The notes under the pieces were generated by a model, which saw only the letters and a program-made list of their open reading frames with translations, searched no databases and was not told the DNA's origin. This document shows positions 1-12,480 of a DNA stretch of 64,000 nucleotides, in pieces. How positions within the stretch are numbered: the first letter of the stretch is position 1; each line of letters begins with the position of its first letter. The position numbers and the translations under genes were made by a program. The DNA comes from Spinellus fusiger (taxonomy: Eukaryota > Mucoromycota > Mucoromycetes > Mucorales > Phycomycetaceae), in the NCBI GenBank assembly GCA_025094145.1, contig JALLLS010000056.1:62001-126000 (forward strand). Reading direction: 5' to 3'.

Positions 1-1655
1 TTGGGTGTGGGTTTGAGGTGGATGTCCATGTCCATGTCCGAGTGTGAGAGGGAAAGAGGGATGTGTTCTCTGTGGTAGGCAGTGGATTGAGATGCCTGTA
101 TTCCTCTGCTGGCCATTCTTGAGCGATATGACCGTACATCCTCAAGATCAAGTGTGGCAGTGACGACCTCCTATGAAGCAGCAATGCATGGTGAGCCCTT
201 TTCTTTCTCTCTCTCTCTAAGTATATCTATATAAATATATAGATATACTTATAGATATACTCATCCTACATACCACATCCTCCAAAGAAAACTGAGATCC
301 TTGAGCCACAATCTCTCCATTCACAAGAATCATTGCACATCCATCATAATAAAGACGGTCTCCATCACATCCTTGTTGGTTGGCATAGAGATAGACACCT
401 CCTGCCTATCCGTCCATGGCCTTCTATAAGAGAAAGAAAACACACCCATCCCACCCCCATTCAATTCCTACCTTGAGTGTAGCTGCCCTCATCAAGTCAA
501 TGCGAGTGTTGAGCTTACGTAGCTCATGATGACTACCACTGCTGTTGGTAAATATCTCCACACCATCAAGACCCATGCCAATATGAGGACTGTTTCCATG
601 GTATCAGTAAACACACACATACACACACATACACACACACACACTAATATTATATATCTATTATATATATATCTACCTGTCAGGTGTAAAGAGCTCCTCA
701 CATGTCTCACAGCCAATGCATGTGTCCAGTGTACTAATCACAGCATCTCCTATAGGCACAGTGACCTTGTTGGTTTTAAATCTATATCTATTCCTTCATC
801 CTACTTACTTGCTGGGTTATCTTCTGGATCATACGGGGCAGGTAGTGGTCTTCTACTTTCCTGGGCATCCAAGGAGAGAAGAATCTCAGTTCACGGTAAT
901 TGCCATCATTGGCCAAGAACATCTTGGGTCGTATCAATACAATCTTCCCATCAGCAAGAATCACTCTGCAGTTGTATTTGACTGTTTTATGCATCACAGG
1001 CCTTTGTTTTATAGGGTAGAGAGGTTAGACAGTGGAGGGGTGTTATTATTACTACTCTATAGATTGGCAGAATAACAGTAAAATACAGTGAACTACACTA
1101 TAGAAATCTCTCTCACTACCTCTCAATACCTCTACCTCTACCTCTCATTCACTCACATGCCAATATCCAGCACCATATCCTTTGCTTCTTCACTTTGCAG
1201 AATAGCAGCCAGTACCTCCCAAGCATGTAGATAAGTATCACCTATAATTCAGTCTCAGACAGTGAGGATCAATGCATTTCTATTTCTTTGGCTATGTAAG
1301 ATGATTTACTTTCTAAGAAATGGTCCTGACACCCATAGCCGCTGATATTTAGTAGAACACCGAACACCGAACAGAGCATGTCATTAGAAGAACAAAAAAA
1401 AACAAAAAACAAAGAATAAACACAGCCAATGGATAGGCCTTACGTGATTTCTAGTTCAGGGCCTACTCTCAGCTTGGCACCCTTTTCTTTTGCTATACGA
1501 ATACTCTCCAGAATACGCTTTAGATTCCCTTCAAAGTCAAGTGCCCACTGGTTAAGGGAACACGTGGCTACTGTGATTCTATTGAGTCCATCCTACAGAT
1601 AAGAAACAAAGACACTTGATTCTATTTCAACATGTACACCTTACAAGTGGCCCAT
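1..1655 (-). CDS. QNS1: Glutamine-dependent NAD+ synthetase, N-terminal part (runs off the window)
   Basis: The enzyme makes NAD+ from deamido-NAD+, using ammonia released from glutamine by its N-terminal nitrilase-type amidase domain. Only that amidase part and the linker are in the window. At least nine short exons can be read on the minus strand. An 11-nt first exon (1645-1655) reads MGHL and joins across a 66-nt intron to exon 1444-1578 ([15 protein letters not shown]...). Later exons carry [26 protein letters not shown], the block with [16 protein letters not shown] (about 790-1010), the catalytic cysteine region [15 protein letters not shown] (about 675-765), [14 protein letters not shown] and [13 protein letters not shown]. 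The exon at the window edge reads [10 protein letters not shown] and LSHSD. These match the family closely and in order. The C-terminal synthetase domain lies beyond base 1. The start choice rests on the tiny first exon, which restores the conserved N-terminus. Confidence 0.93.
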
Positions 1656-2740
1656 GGTACTGCAGTGTAAAAATAAACAAGAAAAACCCTCTCGTCCCGC
1701 CCCGCCCCGCCTCGTTCATCTCTCTTATTCTCCTTCTTTCTTATTCTCTCTCTCTCTCTCTTCTCGTCCTAGGGTTAGGACACGGAAATACGCAGTCCCA
1801 TCGGATGCCATTTATAGAGAAAAGAAAGAGTAGAGGATGTTTTATAGGACCTATCAGAAGAGAGAACAAGGAACAATGAAGGATGGAGGATGCAGGGGTT
1901 CTTTATTACTGTGGACTGTTGTTATTGTTCCTCTATTTATACGCCGTAGAAAGAGAAAAGGGAAACTCAATGTCACTACGAACAGAGGAGAACGATCAAG
2001 GAGAGAAGAGTCATAGGATGATCAATGCATAATAGCGGGTGATGTAGAGTGACCTAGTGATACTGCATCTACTATAGAAATAGAAGAGTAGATGTTTTGC
2101 AATGGGCAATATGAATAGTATTTATAAGCACTGTCCTATACATCCTACATAGCAGTCATAAGCAGGCCATTTTTCATAGGCTATCCTTATACATCCATAG
2201 CACAGCACATCTTCATAGGCAAGTGGCAGGGTGAATGAATCATCAGGCACCCCATGCGATTGGCTAGACACTCTCCATGCATGCTATCTTATTCACTTTT
2301 TTTTTGCCTTTTTTTTGCCTTTTTTTTACTATCTTTGTCTTTTGAATGCCTTCATAACAATAACAAACACGAATAAAAAGAGAAGAAAGGAGGAGGAGGA
2401 TGACATTCTTGGCTGGAGGACAGAACAGGGGCAGGATAGATTGGGACGAACATCTACCTTTTTAGGAAGGTTGTTGATGTCTCCAAATTAGCCCAGTCCA
2501 TCATAGGCCACCCGACTTGCTAACAAAAAAGACATCCAAAGAAAGGAATAAGAATAAGACTCCACTCCAGATACAATGAGGAGAAAATAGTCATTCATCC
2601 TTTTCTCTTTTTTTCTGTTCTGTTTTGTTCTGTTCGATTTGTGTGTAGATAGATAGATATCAATATAAAAACACACACCAACAACACATAGATATATAAA
2701 TATATAAATATATAAATATAGATAGATAGATAGATATACG
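1656..2740. other. Intergenic region between two divergent genes
   Basis: No convincing gene is visible here. The stretch holds the divergent 5' flanks of the NAD synthetase and LIM genes, CT-rich runs near 1740-1765, T-rich runs near 2298-2330, and a TATA/GATA-rich simple repeat at about 2645-2735 just before the LIM start codon. Open frames in it are low-complexity and match nothing I recognise. Confidence 0.5.
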
Positions 2741-4948
2741 ATGGGTTATTGTATTCGTTGTGGAGATATTTCTGATAATGACAAATGCCGTCGTTGTGGT
2801 GGCAAGTCTGTAGGTGAGTTAAAGAGAAGAAGAAGAGCAAGGCACTCACTCTATGATGTGTTGTAATTCACTCTCCTTCACTCTGCTTTACTATCATCGA
2901 CCTTGATCCAGCCTCCATTGCCACTGGTCTAGGAACAGAGAAATCAGTGTCAGCCGCCGACAAGTGGAAATCACAGTAAGAGAGAGAAAGAGAGAGAATA
3001 AGATGTATGCTGACAGGCCTTGTTAGATATGCCGAGAGCATTCTTAGTGAGCCATTTGGCAGTACCAGTACTCCTCTGTCCAAACGCCACTCTTACCGCT
3101 CGTCGTCTGTCCTGGGCCACCGACGCCCTTCTCTTCCTCTCCACAAAACATGCGTCACTTGTAAGAAGCCTCTTTCCTACGACAGCGCCTTTCTTAACGG
3201 GAATCTCCAACACTGCACCCATTGCCGTCCTTCTCTTCCATCCACAACAGACCACTGGTGAGTCACTCATGTCGTTTCCTGTCTCATAGTCTCCATAGTC
3301 CTGGCTGTCATGAGCCTGTCAGCAGCACAGACAAGGTTCTCCACACTCCTGGCCAGGTATGGCACCCAGCCTGCCTGCACTGCCACAGCTGCGGTACTTC
3401 TCTCACAGACCCGACGCTGCTGAATGCCCAGGGACAGCCACTGTGTCTCTCTTGTCGGCCCACCCAGCCAAGACCCAACAGCAGTGTCTCCACACCCCTC
3501 ACCAACACACCCCTCACCAACACACCCAACACCAACACACCCCTCACCAACACACCCAACACCAACACACCCTCACCAACACACCCAACACACCCTCACC
3601 AACACACCCAACACCAACACACTGAACTCCCTCAGCTCACTGCACTACGACAGAACAGTGCCCTCTCTCACCGTCTCCCCCACCTCCACTGTCAGCAGCC
3701 GCAGCTACTACGACTCCATCCGACTGGCCCGCGAAGACAGTCTCCAGAACACAGCAGCACGGCCCACCAGTCCTGTAGGCTCCACCACCCCCTCTCCACG
3801 CGCCACAATGACGCCGTCCCCCTTTGCATCCCAACTCTACCAGCACTACCACAAGTCACTGCACACCTCCCCACCCACCAAAGAAGAAGACAAGGAGAGT
3901 CGTGGGATGCTTCCTGCCGACAGTCTTCTTTCTTCCTTTTCCCCTTTAGACAATGATGGCTACAGCAAGCGCCACACATTTGGTCCTCTGTCCGTAGCCA
4001 AAGAACCGCCTACGGAACCACACAAGGAGCCACACAAGGAACCACACAAGGAACCACACAAAAAGAAAAAAGAAAAACGCGTGTGCTACAAGTGCACAAA
4101 ACCCATCAAGGGACGTCGCATCAAAGCCCCTACACTCACAGGCGATGCATGGTACCACTATGACTGTCTTACGTGTGCTTCCTGCCACGACCCCTTTACT
4201 GAACCCGAAATAGCCGTCAAGGGCAGTGACATTTACCACTCTTATTGCACTCTCCCCACCCAACCCCCCTCGCAAGACACTCTCCCCCACTGCTACACCT
4301 GTGCCCTGCCCATTGTAGAAAAGGCATGGCTCAAGGACGGCGACACACTATTCCATCCACAGTGCTTTGTATGTCAGGAATGCCATACCCTCCTCTCACC
4401 CGACCAGCCCTTTTACGACATCAACCAATGCATCTGCTGTGAGGCATGTGCACGCAAAAAGACCCTCGTCAGTGCACAAAAGGCCCAGCAGCAGCAGCAG
4501 CGACAGAAAATCAGCCTAAGGGCCTCAGTGTCAACCCCCCTGGTCAGCACAGACATCGAGGAGGAGACGCCGTCTGATATCTTCCGACAAAGACAGTCTC
4601 GGGCCCTCCCTAAGCTCGGGGGATCCAAGCTGTGTCCAAGGTGTCGGTTGAGCATTGCCATTATGGACGACAGTCCTGGTCCACGTGCCACTCGCTGGCA
4701 TAAAAAGTGTTTACGGTGCGCTGTCTGTAGCAAGCAAATGGACTCGGGAGCCAAGGTCACTGAGGGTGCGGAAGGAGAGTGGCTGGTGCATTGCCGTAAC
4801 TGCAGGGTAAGTCAATAGAAAGGAGAAAAAAGAAAAAAGAAAAGACATACAGTCTACTTCTACTGCCCCTGCTCTACTTGTGGGATGTCCATCAAAACTC
4901 ACCCTATGTGTATTCTAGGGCAAGTCCATAGAGGCTTATGTACGCTGA
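2741..4948 (+). CDS. Multi-LIM-domain protein, paxillin/zyxin-like class
   Basis: LIM domains are double zinc fingers used for protein docking at actin and cell-polarity sites; the exact orthologue is not resolved. Exon 1 (2741-2813) encodes a short zinc ribbon (YCIRCGD...KCRRCGGK). Exon 2 starts at 2912. Exon 3 ends at 3257 and carries CVTCKKPL...CTHC. Exon 4 (3299-4806) carries CPGCHEPV...HPACLHCHSC, then a Pro/Thr-rich tandem repeat, a Ser-rich linker, and three further LIM-type clusters beginning CYKCTKPI, CYTCALPI and CPRCRLSI. A last exon (4919-4948) adds GKSIEAYVR and the stop. The frame before the repeat differs from the frame after it. Two CCC runs that would need to be CCCC account exactly for the change, so there may be frameshifts or assembly errors at about 3568 and 3592, or else an unrecognised intron. 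The boundary between exons 2 and 3 (about 2976-3014) is uncertain. Confidence 0.8.
3490..3625 (+). repeat. Minisatellite inside the LIM gene
   Basis: Units built from CACCAACACACCC and CTCACCAACACACC are repeated about nine times and encode runs of TPLTNTPNTNTP. The unit structure slips by single C residues, which moves the reading frame of the host gene. Confidence 0.8.
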
Positions 4949-5588
4949 TATTGGTGAGCTTAGTATTGATATCTACCCACCCACCCATCTATAAAACATA
5001 AAAACAAAAATAAAAACAACAAAAATAAAAACATCCAACCTACATTAGATAAAATAAAATCTGCACTTGCACTCTTTATGTCTTTTTTATTTTTATTTTT
5101 ATTTTTATTTTTATTTTTATTTTTATTTTTATTTATTTATTTATTTATTTTCTCCCAAGGCCTCTTCTCACTCTACTGATGGATGATTGGCTAAAATAGA
5201 TAGAAAGAGTTCTTGCTGGGAGATTCTATGTTATCCTTCTCTCTTCTGATTGGCCTAAAGTATATCTATGTTTTTCTATTTTTTTCTATTTTTTTTCTTT
5301 TAGTATTGTTTTTTATTTATTTTTTTTACGAAAAAAAAGAAAAAAAAAATAGAAAAATAAAGAATGACTTTCTAGGGTGACGTCTTTTCTCCTTTTCTCC
5401 CTCCTCTTCCCTTTGTCCCTTCTTTTTCCTCTTCCTCATCCTTCCTCGTCTTCTTTTCCGCTTTGTTCCCGAACCTCCTCTTTCTTATATCGCTTTTTTA
5501 CGGTTTCGTTTGTGTTTGAATTCTCTTATTGTAAGGGAGAGAGAAAGAAAGAAAAGAAAAGAAAGAAAAGAGAGGTGGCGTGTGGCAC

Positions 5589-5620
<32 letters not shown>

Positions 5621-5647
5621 TTGGTTCTAACCCATGCCCTCTAGATA
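4949..5647. other. Intergenic, AT-rich with simple repeats
   Basis: There is no gene here. The stretch holds a (TTTTA)n-type array at about 5079-5150, poly-A/T tracts at 5280-5360, a pyrimidine-rich stretch at 5380-5480 and (CACTCT)n at about 5588-5620. The last part is probably the promoter and 5' UTR of the KH-domain gene. Confidence 0.6.
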
Positions 5648-7045
5648 ATGTCGCAACCTTCCAACGCGAGTTCTGAACATTACGAAGGCTTTCATGCACA
5701 AGACACCGAGGGAGAACAGCATTATGAATATGATGACGCCCAATTGTTGTTGCGTGCTCTTGTCTCTACAAAAGAAGCAGGTGTCATCATTGGCAAGGGT
5801 AATAAAATAAGAAAGAAGAGAGAGCAGTAAAGACGCGTTGTCTCATGTAGTATTGTTATACACTAGGTGGCAAGAATGTAGTTGAATTGAGAGACTCGAC
5901 TGGTGTCAAGGCAGGTGTCTCTAAAGTAGTCCAGGGAGTCCATGACCGTGTGCTGACTGTCAGCGGCACCTTGGAAGGAGTAGCCAAGGTAAATTCCATG
6001 GTTGATAGCTATTAAAAACACAGCCAAAGTCCATACATATAACATTCTCTTCTTGTCTACAAAAAAACATACACCACCAACACCACCACCAACACTATCA
6101 ACACCACCACCAACAACTTTATCTAGGCCTATTCCCTCATTGCTCAAACACTATTGGACAATCCCATTTCACTCACTACGCCTCCTGCCACTCCCTCCTC
6201 CGGCAATTCGGCTGACTCAGTCGCCACCATCCGACTTCTTATCTCTCACAACCTGATGGGAACTGTAATTGGTCGCCAGGGAGCCAAGATCAAGCTGATT
6301 CAAGATACCTCGGGTGTGCGCATGATTGCATCCAAAACACTGCTGCCTCAAAGCACAGAACGCGTCGTGGAAGTCCGAGGCACAGTGGAATCTGTACGCT
6401 TGGCAGTCCTTGAGATTGGTCAGTGTTTAATTGAGGACAAAGAACGCGCCTATGGCACCATCCTCTACAACCCCACCAAAGGAGGTGCTTCCTCCGGAGC
6501 TACTGGAATCAACGAACGTCGTGGCTCCATCACCCGTACTGGCAATGGCTCAGACTTTAGTCCCGCTCCTACAGATTATCAGCAGCGTCGTGCTTCTACG
6601 ACCTCGCAGCATTTCCTGAACGATCCCTCTATCCGTACTCAGCACATCTCCATTCCCAGTGATATGGTGGGCTGCATTATTGGTAAGTTGATAGGAAGGG
6701 TTGGAGGTGGATAAGAGGGGTGCAATGTGCACAACGACAAGGACACAGACCATGGACACAGACTTTTTTTTTTTTAAAAAAAAAAAAAAACTCTCCCTCA
6801 CTTCCATGTTCTTAGGCAAGGGAGGCTCAAAGATATCAGAAATCCGACGTCTTTCTGGCTCGAGAATCTCTATTGCCAAAGTTCCTCACGATGAATCTGG
6901 AGAAAGAATGTTCACCATCCAGGGAACACCCGATTCCAACGAACGCGCCTTGTATTTACTGTACGGACAATTGGAAAATGAAAAGGAGCGTCGTCTGAGA
7001 GGTGTCAGTCACGATGACATTCTTGAAGAAGAAGAGGGCATGTAG
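5648..7045 (+). CDS. Triple-KH-domain RNA-binding protein (PCBP / Rnc1 / PBP2-HEK2 family)
   Basis: KH proteins of this class bind C- or U-rich mRNA and control mRNA stability, localisation and translation. Four exons join cleanly: 5648-5798, 5867-5988, 6127-6682 and 6816-7045, all with GT-AG introns. Three KH domains are visible, each with a GXXG loop near an exon junction: GVIIGKGGKNV (split between exons 1 and 2), GTVIGRQGAKI (exon 3) and GCIIGKGGSKI (split between exons 3 and 4). The C-terminus is short and acidic (DILEEEEGM). The three-domain layout and the size of about 350 residues fit the fission yeast Rnc1 / budding yeast PBP2 group. I cannot choose between these orthologues. The last intron contains a T-run directly followed by an A-run. 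Confidence 0.9.
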
Positions 7046-7599
7046 ATAATAAGCTTGTACAAAACTTGAATCCTATTCCACATCCACCACCATTCCAAAA
7101 AAAAAATGATGCCAAAATAACACTTTTTTTTCCTTCTCTCTTTTTGTCTCTTTCTTTTTCTCTTTTTTTTTTTAAAAAAAAACTTATTCATGGTTCTACT
7201 GCAAAAGACAAGGTGAAAAGATAATAATGAAAAAGAAAAAGATACATCTATGTGTGTATGTAAGAGGAGGAGGAGGAGGAGGATCTTGTTTTATTGGTGT
7301 GCTCTTTCTGGCAAATGGGTTTGGATACATTTCGTTACAGTCTAAAATGATGAAAATGCTCGTAAAATATACATCCTTTAGGAGATGAGAAACCTATGTA
7401 CAGTGGCCAGTCTATTGCGTCGGTTTGAAACAATGTTACCAGGCCATAGAGTGGAAGGCGCCTTTATACAATCAGCAAGAAGAAGGAAAGGATGAAATGG
7501 AGAAATAAAAGAGATACGAATGAAAGAAAAACATAAAGGAGTAAGAAAAGAGTAGTAATAATAATAATAAGAGTAAATAATAGTAATAACAATAGCAAT
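7046..7599. other. Convergent 3' intergenic region
   Basis: This is the tail-to-tail spacer between the KH gene (plus) and BRE1 (minus). It holds a T11-A9-like palindromic tract at about 7163-7182, a GGA-repeat near 7265-7282 and an AATAATAAT repeat near 7555-7572. No gene is visible. It probably contains both polyadenylation regions. Confidence 0.5.
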
Positions 7600-8583
7600 C
7601 TAGAGATAAAACTGCTTCACGTCATTCACACCAAAGGATTCTCCACAACTAGGACATCGTCGCTGCCTTGTTTCAATGCGTATGTCCAGACACTCCTTAC
7701 AAAATGTATGCATACAACGCATAAGAACATGGGATTTGAGTTGTGTTCGGCAAGAACTACAGTTCAATAGAGACTAAATACAGAATAAGTCCATGGTATC
7801 TTCTCAGACACGGAGAGATAAAACAGATGGCCAAGCTTACCCTGTATTCTTCCTTTTCTCTTCTCAATTTCATCTCCATCGGCTTCTCTACCTTTGTGGT
7901 GGCTTCAATCTTTCGTCTTAGCAACTCACTTCCTTCTTCAAGCCGCATGCGTGTATGTGCTCCTTCTTCAATGGACCTGACTTTCTCTGTAATGGACTTC
8001 TCCAACTGTACAGAACACTCAGTCCTGCTTCTTTCTTCTTTCTAATTACCTCGAGCATCTTGTCTCTTGTCAATGACATCTTCTCTTTCAATTCGTCCAA
8101 AGAAGCACCCACTTCTGCACTCTTCTGTTGATACATTTCAACAGCGACTGTGCTTGCTGCTGCTTGTCGTTCCAATGCAGTCTACTCATAAGAAAAAAGA
8201 GAAGAAACCCACAAACACTTACAATTTGACTGGCAAGATTCTTCTCGCGTTCATTCAGCTGTTTAATATAAGCCAGTTGCTTTTCTACTTGTTTACTAAG
8301 AGCATTGGCCACCATGGCATGAGCATCTTTTGATTTGTTCAGAGCAGTAAACGTCTGACTGTACTTTACTCGCTGCACAATTCCCCCGCCATCTCATTAG
8401 CCACTCCTTCCACAAAAGAGAGAGAGGGAGGGGGGAAAGGATAACTTACCTCTCCTTGCAGCACCAACATCTCATCTTCTAGTGTAGTTAGTTTCTGGAT
8501 TCTTGTCATGTTCTGCTCTTCCAATTCTGTCAGTGCCATTGTCACATTGGAAATCTCGCTCAGCAACTGCTGTTCTGTCTATA

Positions 8584-8615
<32 letters not shown>

Positions 8616-11412
8616 GCCATCATCCTTTTTGTTAACCAACAGACAGGATACATTTTATCTCCTTACAGACTCCAATGACTCCACTTTCTGTTGTGCTTCT
8701 TCAATGGCATGGTGTTCTGACTTGACCTTGGCCTGCAAAGTAGTAAGCACGCTGTGCTGATCTGTGGTGGCGACATGAAATCCATAGGTGGTTTCGAATG
8801 CATTGGCTTTTTTATGAGCAGAGTGGGTTTCTACTGCCCATAGCAGGTTGTTATTGACAAGCGCCAAGGCATCGGCTGTTACTGAGTACCGAGACTTGAT
8901 AAGATTGATCTTTTCCTTTACTTCTCTAACCACACACAGACACATATAAATAGATAGATATACAAAGAGACATGCATGTCATTCCATCAGCCAATGTGGT
9001 CTCTCTCTTATTCTCTTATTCTCTCTCTTTTTTTGCAATAGTGCATTCATATTACCTTAATTCTTGTCTCATATGGGTTGTTATGCGTCGACTGTCTTCT
9101 GCCGTTAGGATACATCGGTACTTTTCCTGTGATCCTGTTTTTGCTGCTCTTTTTAGCCGCAACCGAGACAATTCAATTTTTAAACAATTGACATGTTCCT
9201 ACACAATAAACCCACACAACAGCCATCAATGCCATAGACAGTGCTTGTTTTATTCTCTCTCTCTCTCTCTCTTTCTCTTTCTCTCTCTCTTTCTCTTTCT
9301 CTCTCTCTTTCTCTCTCCAGTGTGTAAAAACATGAGATCCATCGACTTACTTTCTTCACATCACTCATCATCTTCCATTCCAAAATAGAATCTCGTCCTA
9401 GCTCAGCATTCGCCTTGCGTTCCTCCAACCCACTCTGCAATGCATCCCTCTGTCCACGAATACGCGTCAAATCACTCTCTAATTTCCGCAACTGCTCCTC
9501 CAACCCCTTAATGTGTCCGTTTTGCTTTCCATCCAGGTCATCGAGCACTTGGCGTCGATGGCTCTGGGATTCCTCCAGATCCTTTTGTAGTTTCTGGAAG
9601 AGGTTCATCAGATGATCACTCTTGTCTCTTTGATAATCGCACGACTGGAGTAATTGACGGCACAGAGGTGTTTTATAAATATACGCTTCGGGAGCCACCA
9701 CAAGGTCCACTTGGAGTTGAACAAGGTGTTGTTTCATTTCGATGCGTTGGTCTTTCATGTGCTCTATTTCCTGGAGTTGTCTTTCGAGGGTTTGTTGAGC
9801 AGAGATAAGAGGATCGTGGTGTGGTTTGGGTGTCTGTTCATGTAGTCATTGTTTTTTTGTTTTTGTTTTTGTTTTTTTGTTTTTGTTCATTGATGCATGG
9901 ATCCACAAGGTCAGTGTGAGGAAATGTACCCTTTTGACCTAAATCCCATTGCCGCAGAAACTTACCATGGGTGCTGTTGTTTCGCAAGACGGAAGCCTAT
10001 CGCTGTTTTCTGCACTCTCCTGCTCAAAGGAGTCTTGGGGGCCAGAGTGACCAGAGGAGGTGGGGTGGGATCGTTGGCTGTCTATTTTGGATATCTTATG
10101 TCGCATGTCTCGTAATAATGTATCTGCCATAGTGAATCGTAAAGTCACAAGTCTCAACTCTTCCTCAAACAGAACAAGCTAAGGAAAACAAATAAGTATT
10201 TTAACAGAAAGGTACGTTGCAGTGACATTGGAGCCTACTTTGATATTGGACAAACAGTGCTGACGAAGCATTGTCTCGAGAGAGTGTTGGTGATGTGTGA
10301 ATGAATAGAGTGTGTTTCTGTAGTTGTTCTTCTGTTCTTTAAGGAAAGAAGTGTCTCCTGTTGTATAAAAGAGTGGGTTCTTTTGTGTTGTAGGAAACTA
10401 CTATATACAGTGCCAGTCATTTGGAATAGAATGAAACAATTACCTAATGCATCTGCCATTTCCAAGCATTGAGTACGCATCGTAGACAGGGGGAGTGTGT
10501 AGCGATGAAAGTGAGTGACTAAGGAATCTATGCTAATCTCTCGTTTGAATGCTGTAATGAGGGTGGAGTCCATATCTTTTGTCCATTCTTGTTGATTAAA
10601 AAGATCCATGACGGTGGGTGTATCTAATCCATAAAAGAGAAGAATGAGTACATCATCTATCTATCCATCTTTACCGTGGCTATGAGAATACAGCAGATGA
10701 GTAGCGAAATGTCCTTGTAGATAAGATTGTAACTATAAGTTATCAGAAAAAGGAGCTCTTATTTTATAGGCTAATATACATATAGAAATAAAAATAAAAT
10801 AAAAAAACCCTCCTAGACAGTAGACAATAAATAATAATAAATAATTCATCTTACTTGCTGAAATTGCGTCTCCCATAGATATAACTGTTTTTCATTGTCA
10901 TCGTGTTTCTTTTCACTCATAACAGCACGCCTCTTCCATCGCAGCACTGTTCTCTACAAGAAAGAAAGAAAAAGGAGGATTAGGTCTTGCTCAGCCTGTA
11001 CTCTCTTTGTTCTCTCTAGAAACCATCAACAGCAGCTTATCGTCAAGCAACACACCTTGTATTCCTTCCACTGCCTTTGAATAGCATCACGACGGTAGGC
11101 CTCCAAAGGTTCCTAAGGCATGGGTCATGAGTCAGAGGCTGATCTGATAAGCAGCCCATGAGAGTCCCTCAACAGCAACAGCAGCAGCAACCACAACAGC
11201 AACCACAACAAAGAAAGAAAGAACACTACCTTGAAGGTGTCTGCAGTATCTTCTGAGCCAGACTCATCCATGACAACATGGCCACCATCACCTAGAAGAG
11301 AAGGTGAGGTTGACCTTGAAGGAATAAAGCGCTTTTTAGGGGGTGCTCGAGCAGATAACTGTTCTTCAGACCCTGTAAAGCGTTTTCTGTTGTTTTCTTC
11401 CGCTGTAGCCAT
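7600..11412 (-). CDS. BRE1: E3 ubiquitin-protein ligase Bre1 (histone H2B)
   Basis: Bre1 works with the E2 Rad6 to monoubiquitylate histone H2B, a nuclear mark needed for H3K4/K79 methylation and for transcription elongation. The protein is assembled from about a dozen or more minus-strand exons. The N-terminus (MATAEENNRKRF..., ATG at 11410-11412) has the basic PPKKRF segment typical of the family. Long coiled-coil exons follow (for example 9347-9845 with LEEQLRKLESDLTRIRGQ, and 8669-8937). The last exons encode the C-terminal RING: CSSC...RCMHTFCKECL...RRCPSCGESFG, followed by VNDVKQFYL and a TAG stop at 7600-7602. A RING at the extreme C-terminus followed by FG-NDV is the Bre1 hallmark. 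One intron holds a long CT microsatellite. Individual internal splice sites were not all resolved. Confidence 0.92.
9249..9318. repeat. (CT)n/(CTTT)n microsatellite in a BRE1 intron
   Basis: About 70 bp of CTCTCTCT with TTTC interruptions lie between two BRE1 exons. On the minus strand this gives a GA-rich intron and spurious RERERE reading frames. Confidence 0.85.
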
Positions 11413-11734
11413 TACAATCGAAAGTCATGTAAAAGCGTCCACTTTGGGCGTGGAATGTAAAAGTGAACTCCATAGGTCATCTCAATTTGTCGACGTCATC
11501 GTTTTTATCCTCATGATTTTTTATAAGGGAGAAAGAGGCGTCATTGCTCTTCGTTCTCTAAAAAAAAAAAAGAAAAGAAAAAGAAAGAAAGAAAGAGCAC
11601 GTGGCTGAGGAAGACAGGATGGGCTTGAATCACTTAGTGTCCCTTTGTTGGGAGGAGTGGAAATAAAAAAGCAAAAAGATAGGAGACAGGAAAGTGTCTT
11701 TTTTTTTTTTTTTTTAATAATCTATTCTATCTAA

Positions 11735-11770
<36 letters not shown>

Positions 11771-12480
11771 TCTATCTATTCTATCTATCTATATAGAAAT
11801 AGATAAAGACAGACAGACAGACAGATAGATTTGGCTGTGATAATAAAGGGCTATGGATGAAGATTGGGATCGAGAAGAGATCGAGAATAAAGTGGCAGTA
11901 TAAAATACTGTATTTCTCAACCACCCCCTTTGTACTATTGAGCCACGATGTATAGACTACAATCTTTCCACTCTCAGGTGGTAACTCCATCAAAAATACA
12001 ATCGTCCCTTTATATTTACTCATGGATAGAAAGACGTGTACTCTCTCTCTCTCTTGCATGAATTCAATAGTATTCCACCATGATCTCATTACGATCGATA
12101 CGTAGAGACTCAACAGCCTCTGTTTCTGAAGGGGTAAGAATCCACAGCCATGGATATGACTGGTCTTTTATGTATGTATGTATGTATTCATAAACTACCA
12201 CCATTCAAAAAAGAAAAAGAAAAGAAAAAAAGACATGCCTCACACTAGTAAGAAATGCATTACAGGAGAAGAATTCTTTATATTTTTCCCTTTCGATTGA
12301 ATAATAACCGAATGAAAACAAAACAAAAAAAAAACGAACAAAAGTATATAAAAAAGTGCAAATGACAAAAAAAAAAAAAAGGCAACAGGTTTCTTTTCTG
12401 TTCTTTTTCTTTTTTTTTGTGCATAAATAGAAAGGTAAATACAGGTTACAAATGAGTCAGTGAAGAGTGGAAGTATGATA
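11413..12480. other. Intergenic region with (TATC)n array
   Basis: This is the upstream region of BRE1 and the downstream region of the RSC9-like gene. A (CTAT)n/(TATC)n tetranucleotide array runs from about 11724 to 11800, continuing into CAGA repeats to about 11828. Poly-T and poly-A tracts lie at 11700, 12365 and 12410. The minus-strand open frame at 11781-12113 has no recognisable domain. A short minus-strand stretch near 12090 reads ESLRIDRNEIMV, faintly like a roadblock-domain end, but it cannot be extended. Confidence 0.5.

Noticed and set aside
3222..3956. Single 244-codon frame through the LIM minisatellite as a separate gene
   Set aside because: Its first part (CHEPVSS to CLSCRP) belongs to the LIM protein, but after the repeat it becomes an out-of-frame shadow of the Ser-rich linker.
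9180..9758. Minus-strand frame joining a BRE1 exon to a RERERE run
   Set aside because: The run is the (CT)n microsatellite in an intron; the protein-coding part is only the BRE1 exon at its start.
11781..12113. Minus-strand frame of 110 codons between BRE1 and RSC9
   Set aside because: No domain, no splice structure, and a microsatellite at its end; the faint roadblock-like peptide near 12090 is in another frame and ends after a few residues.
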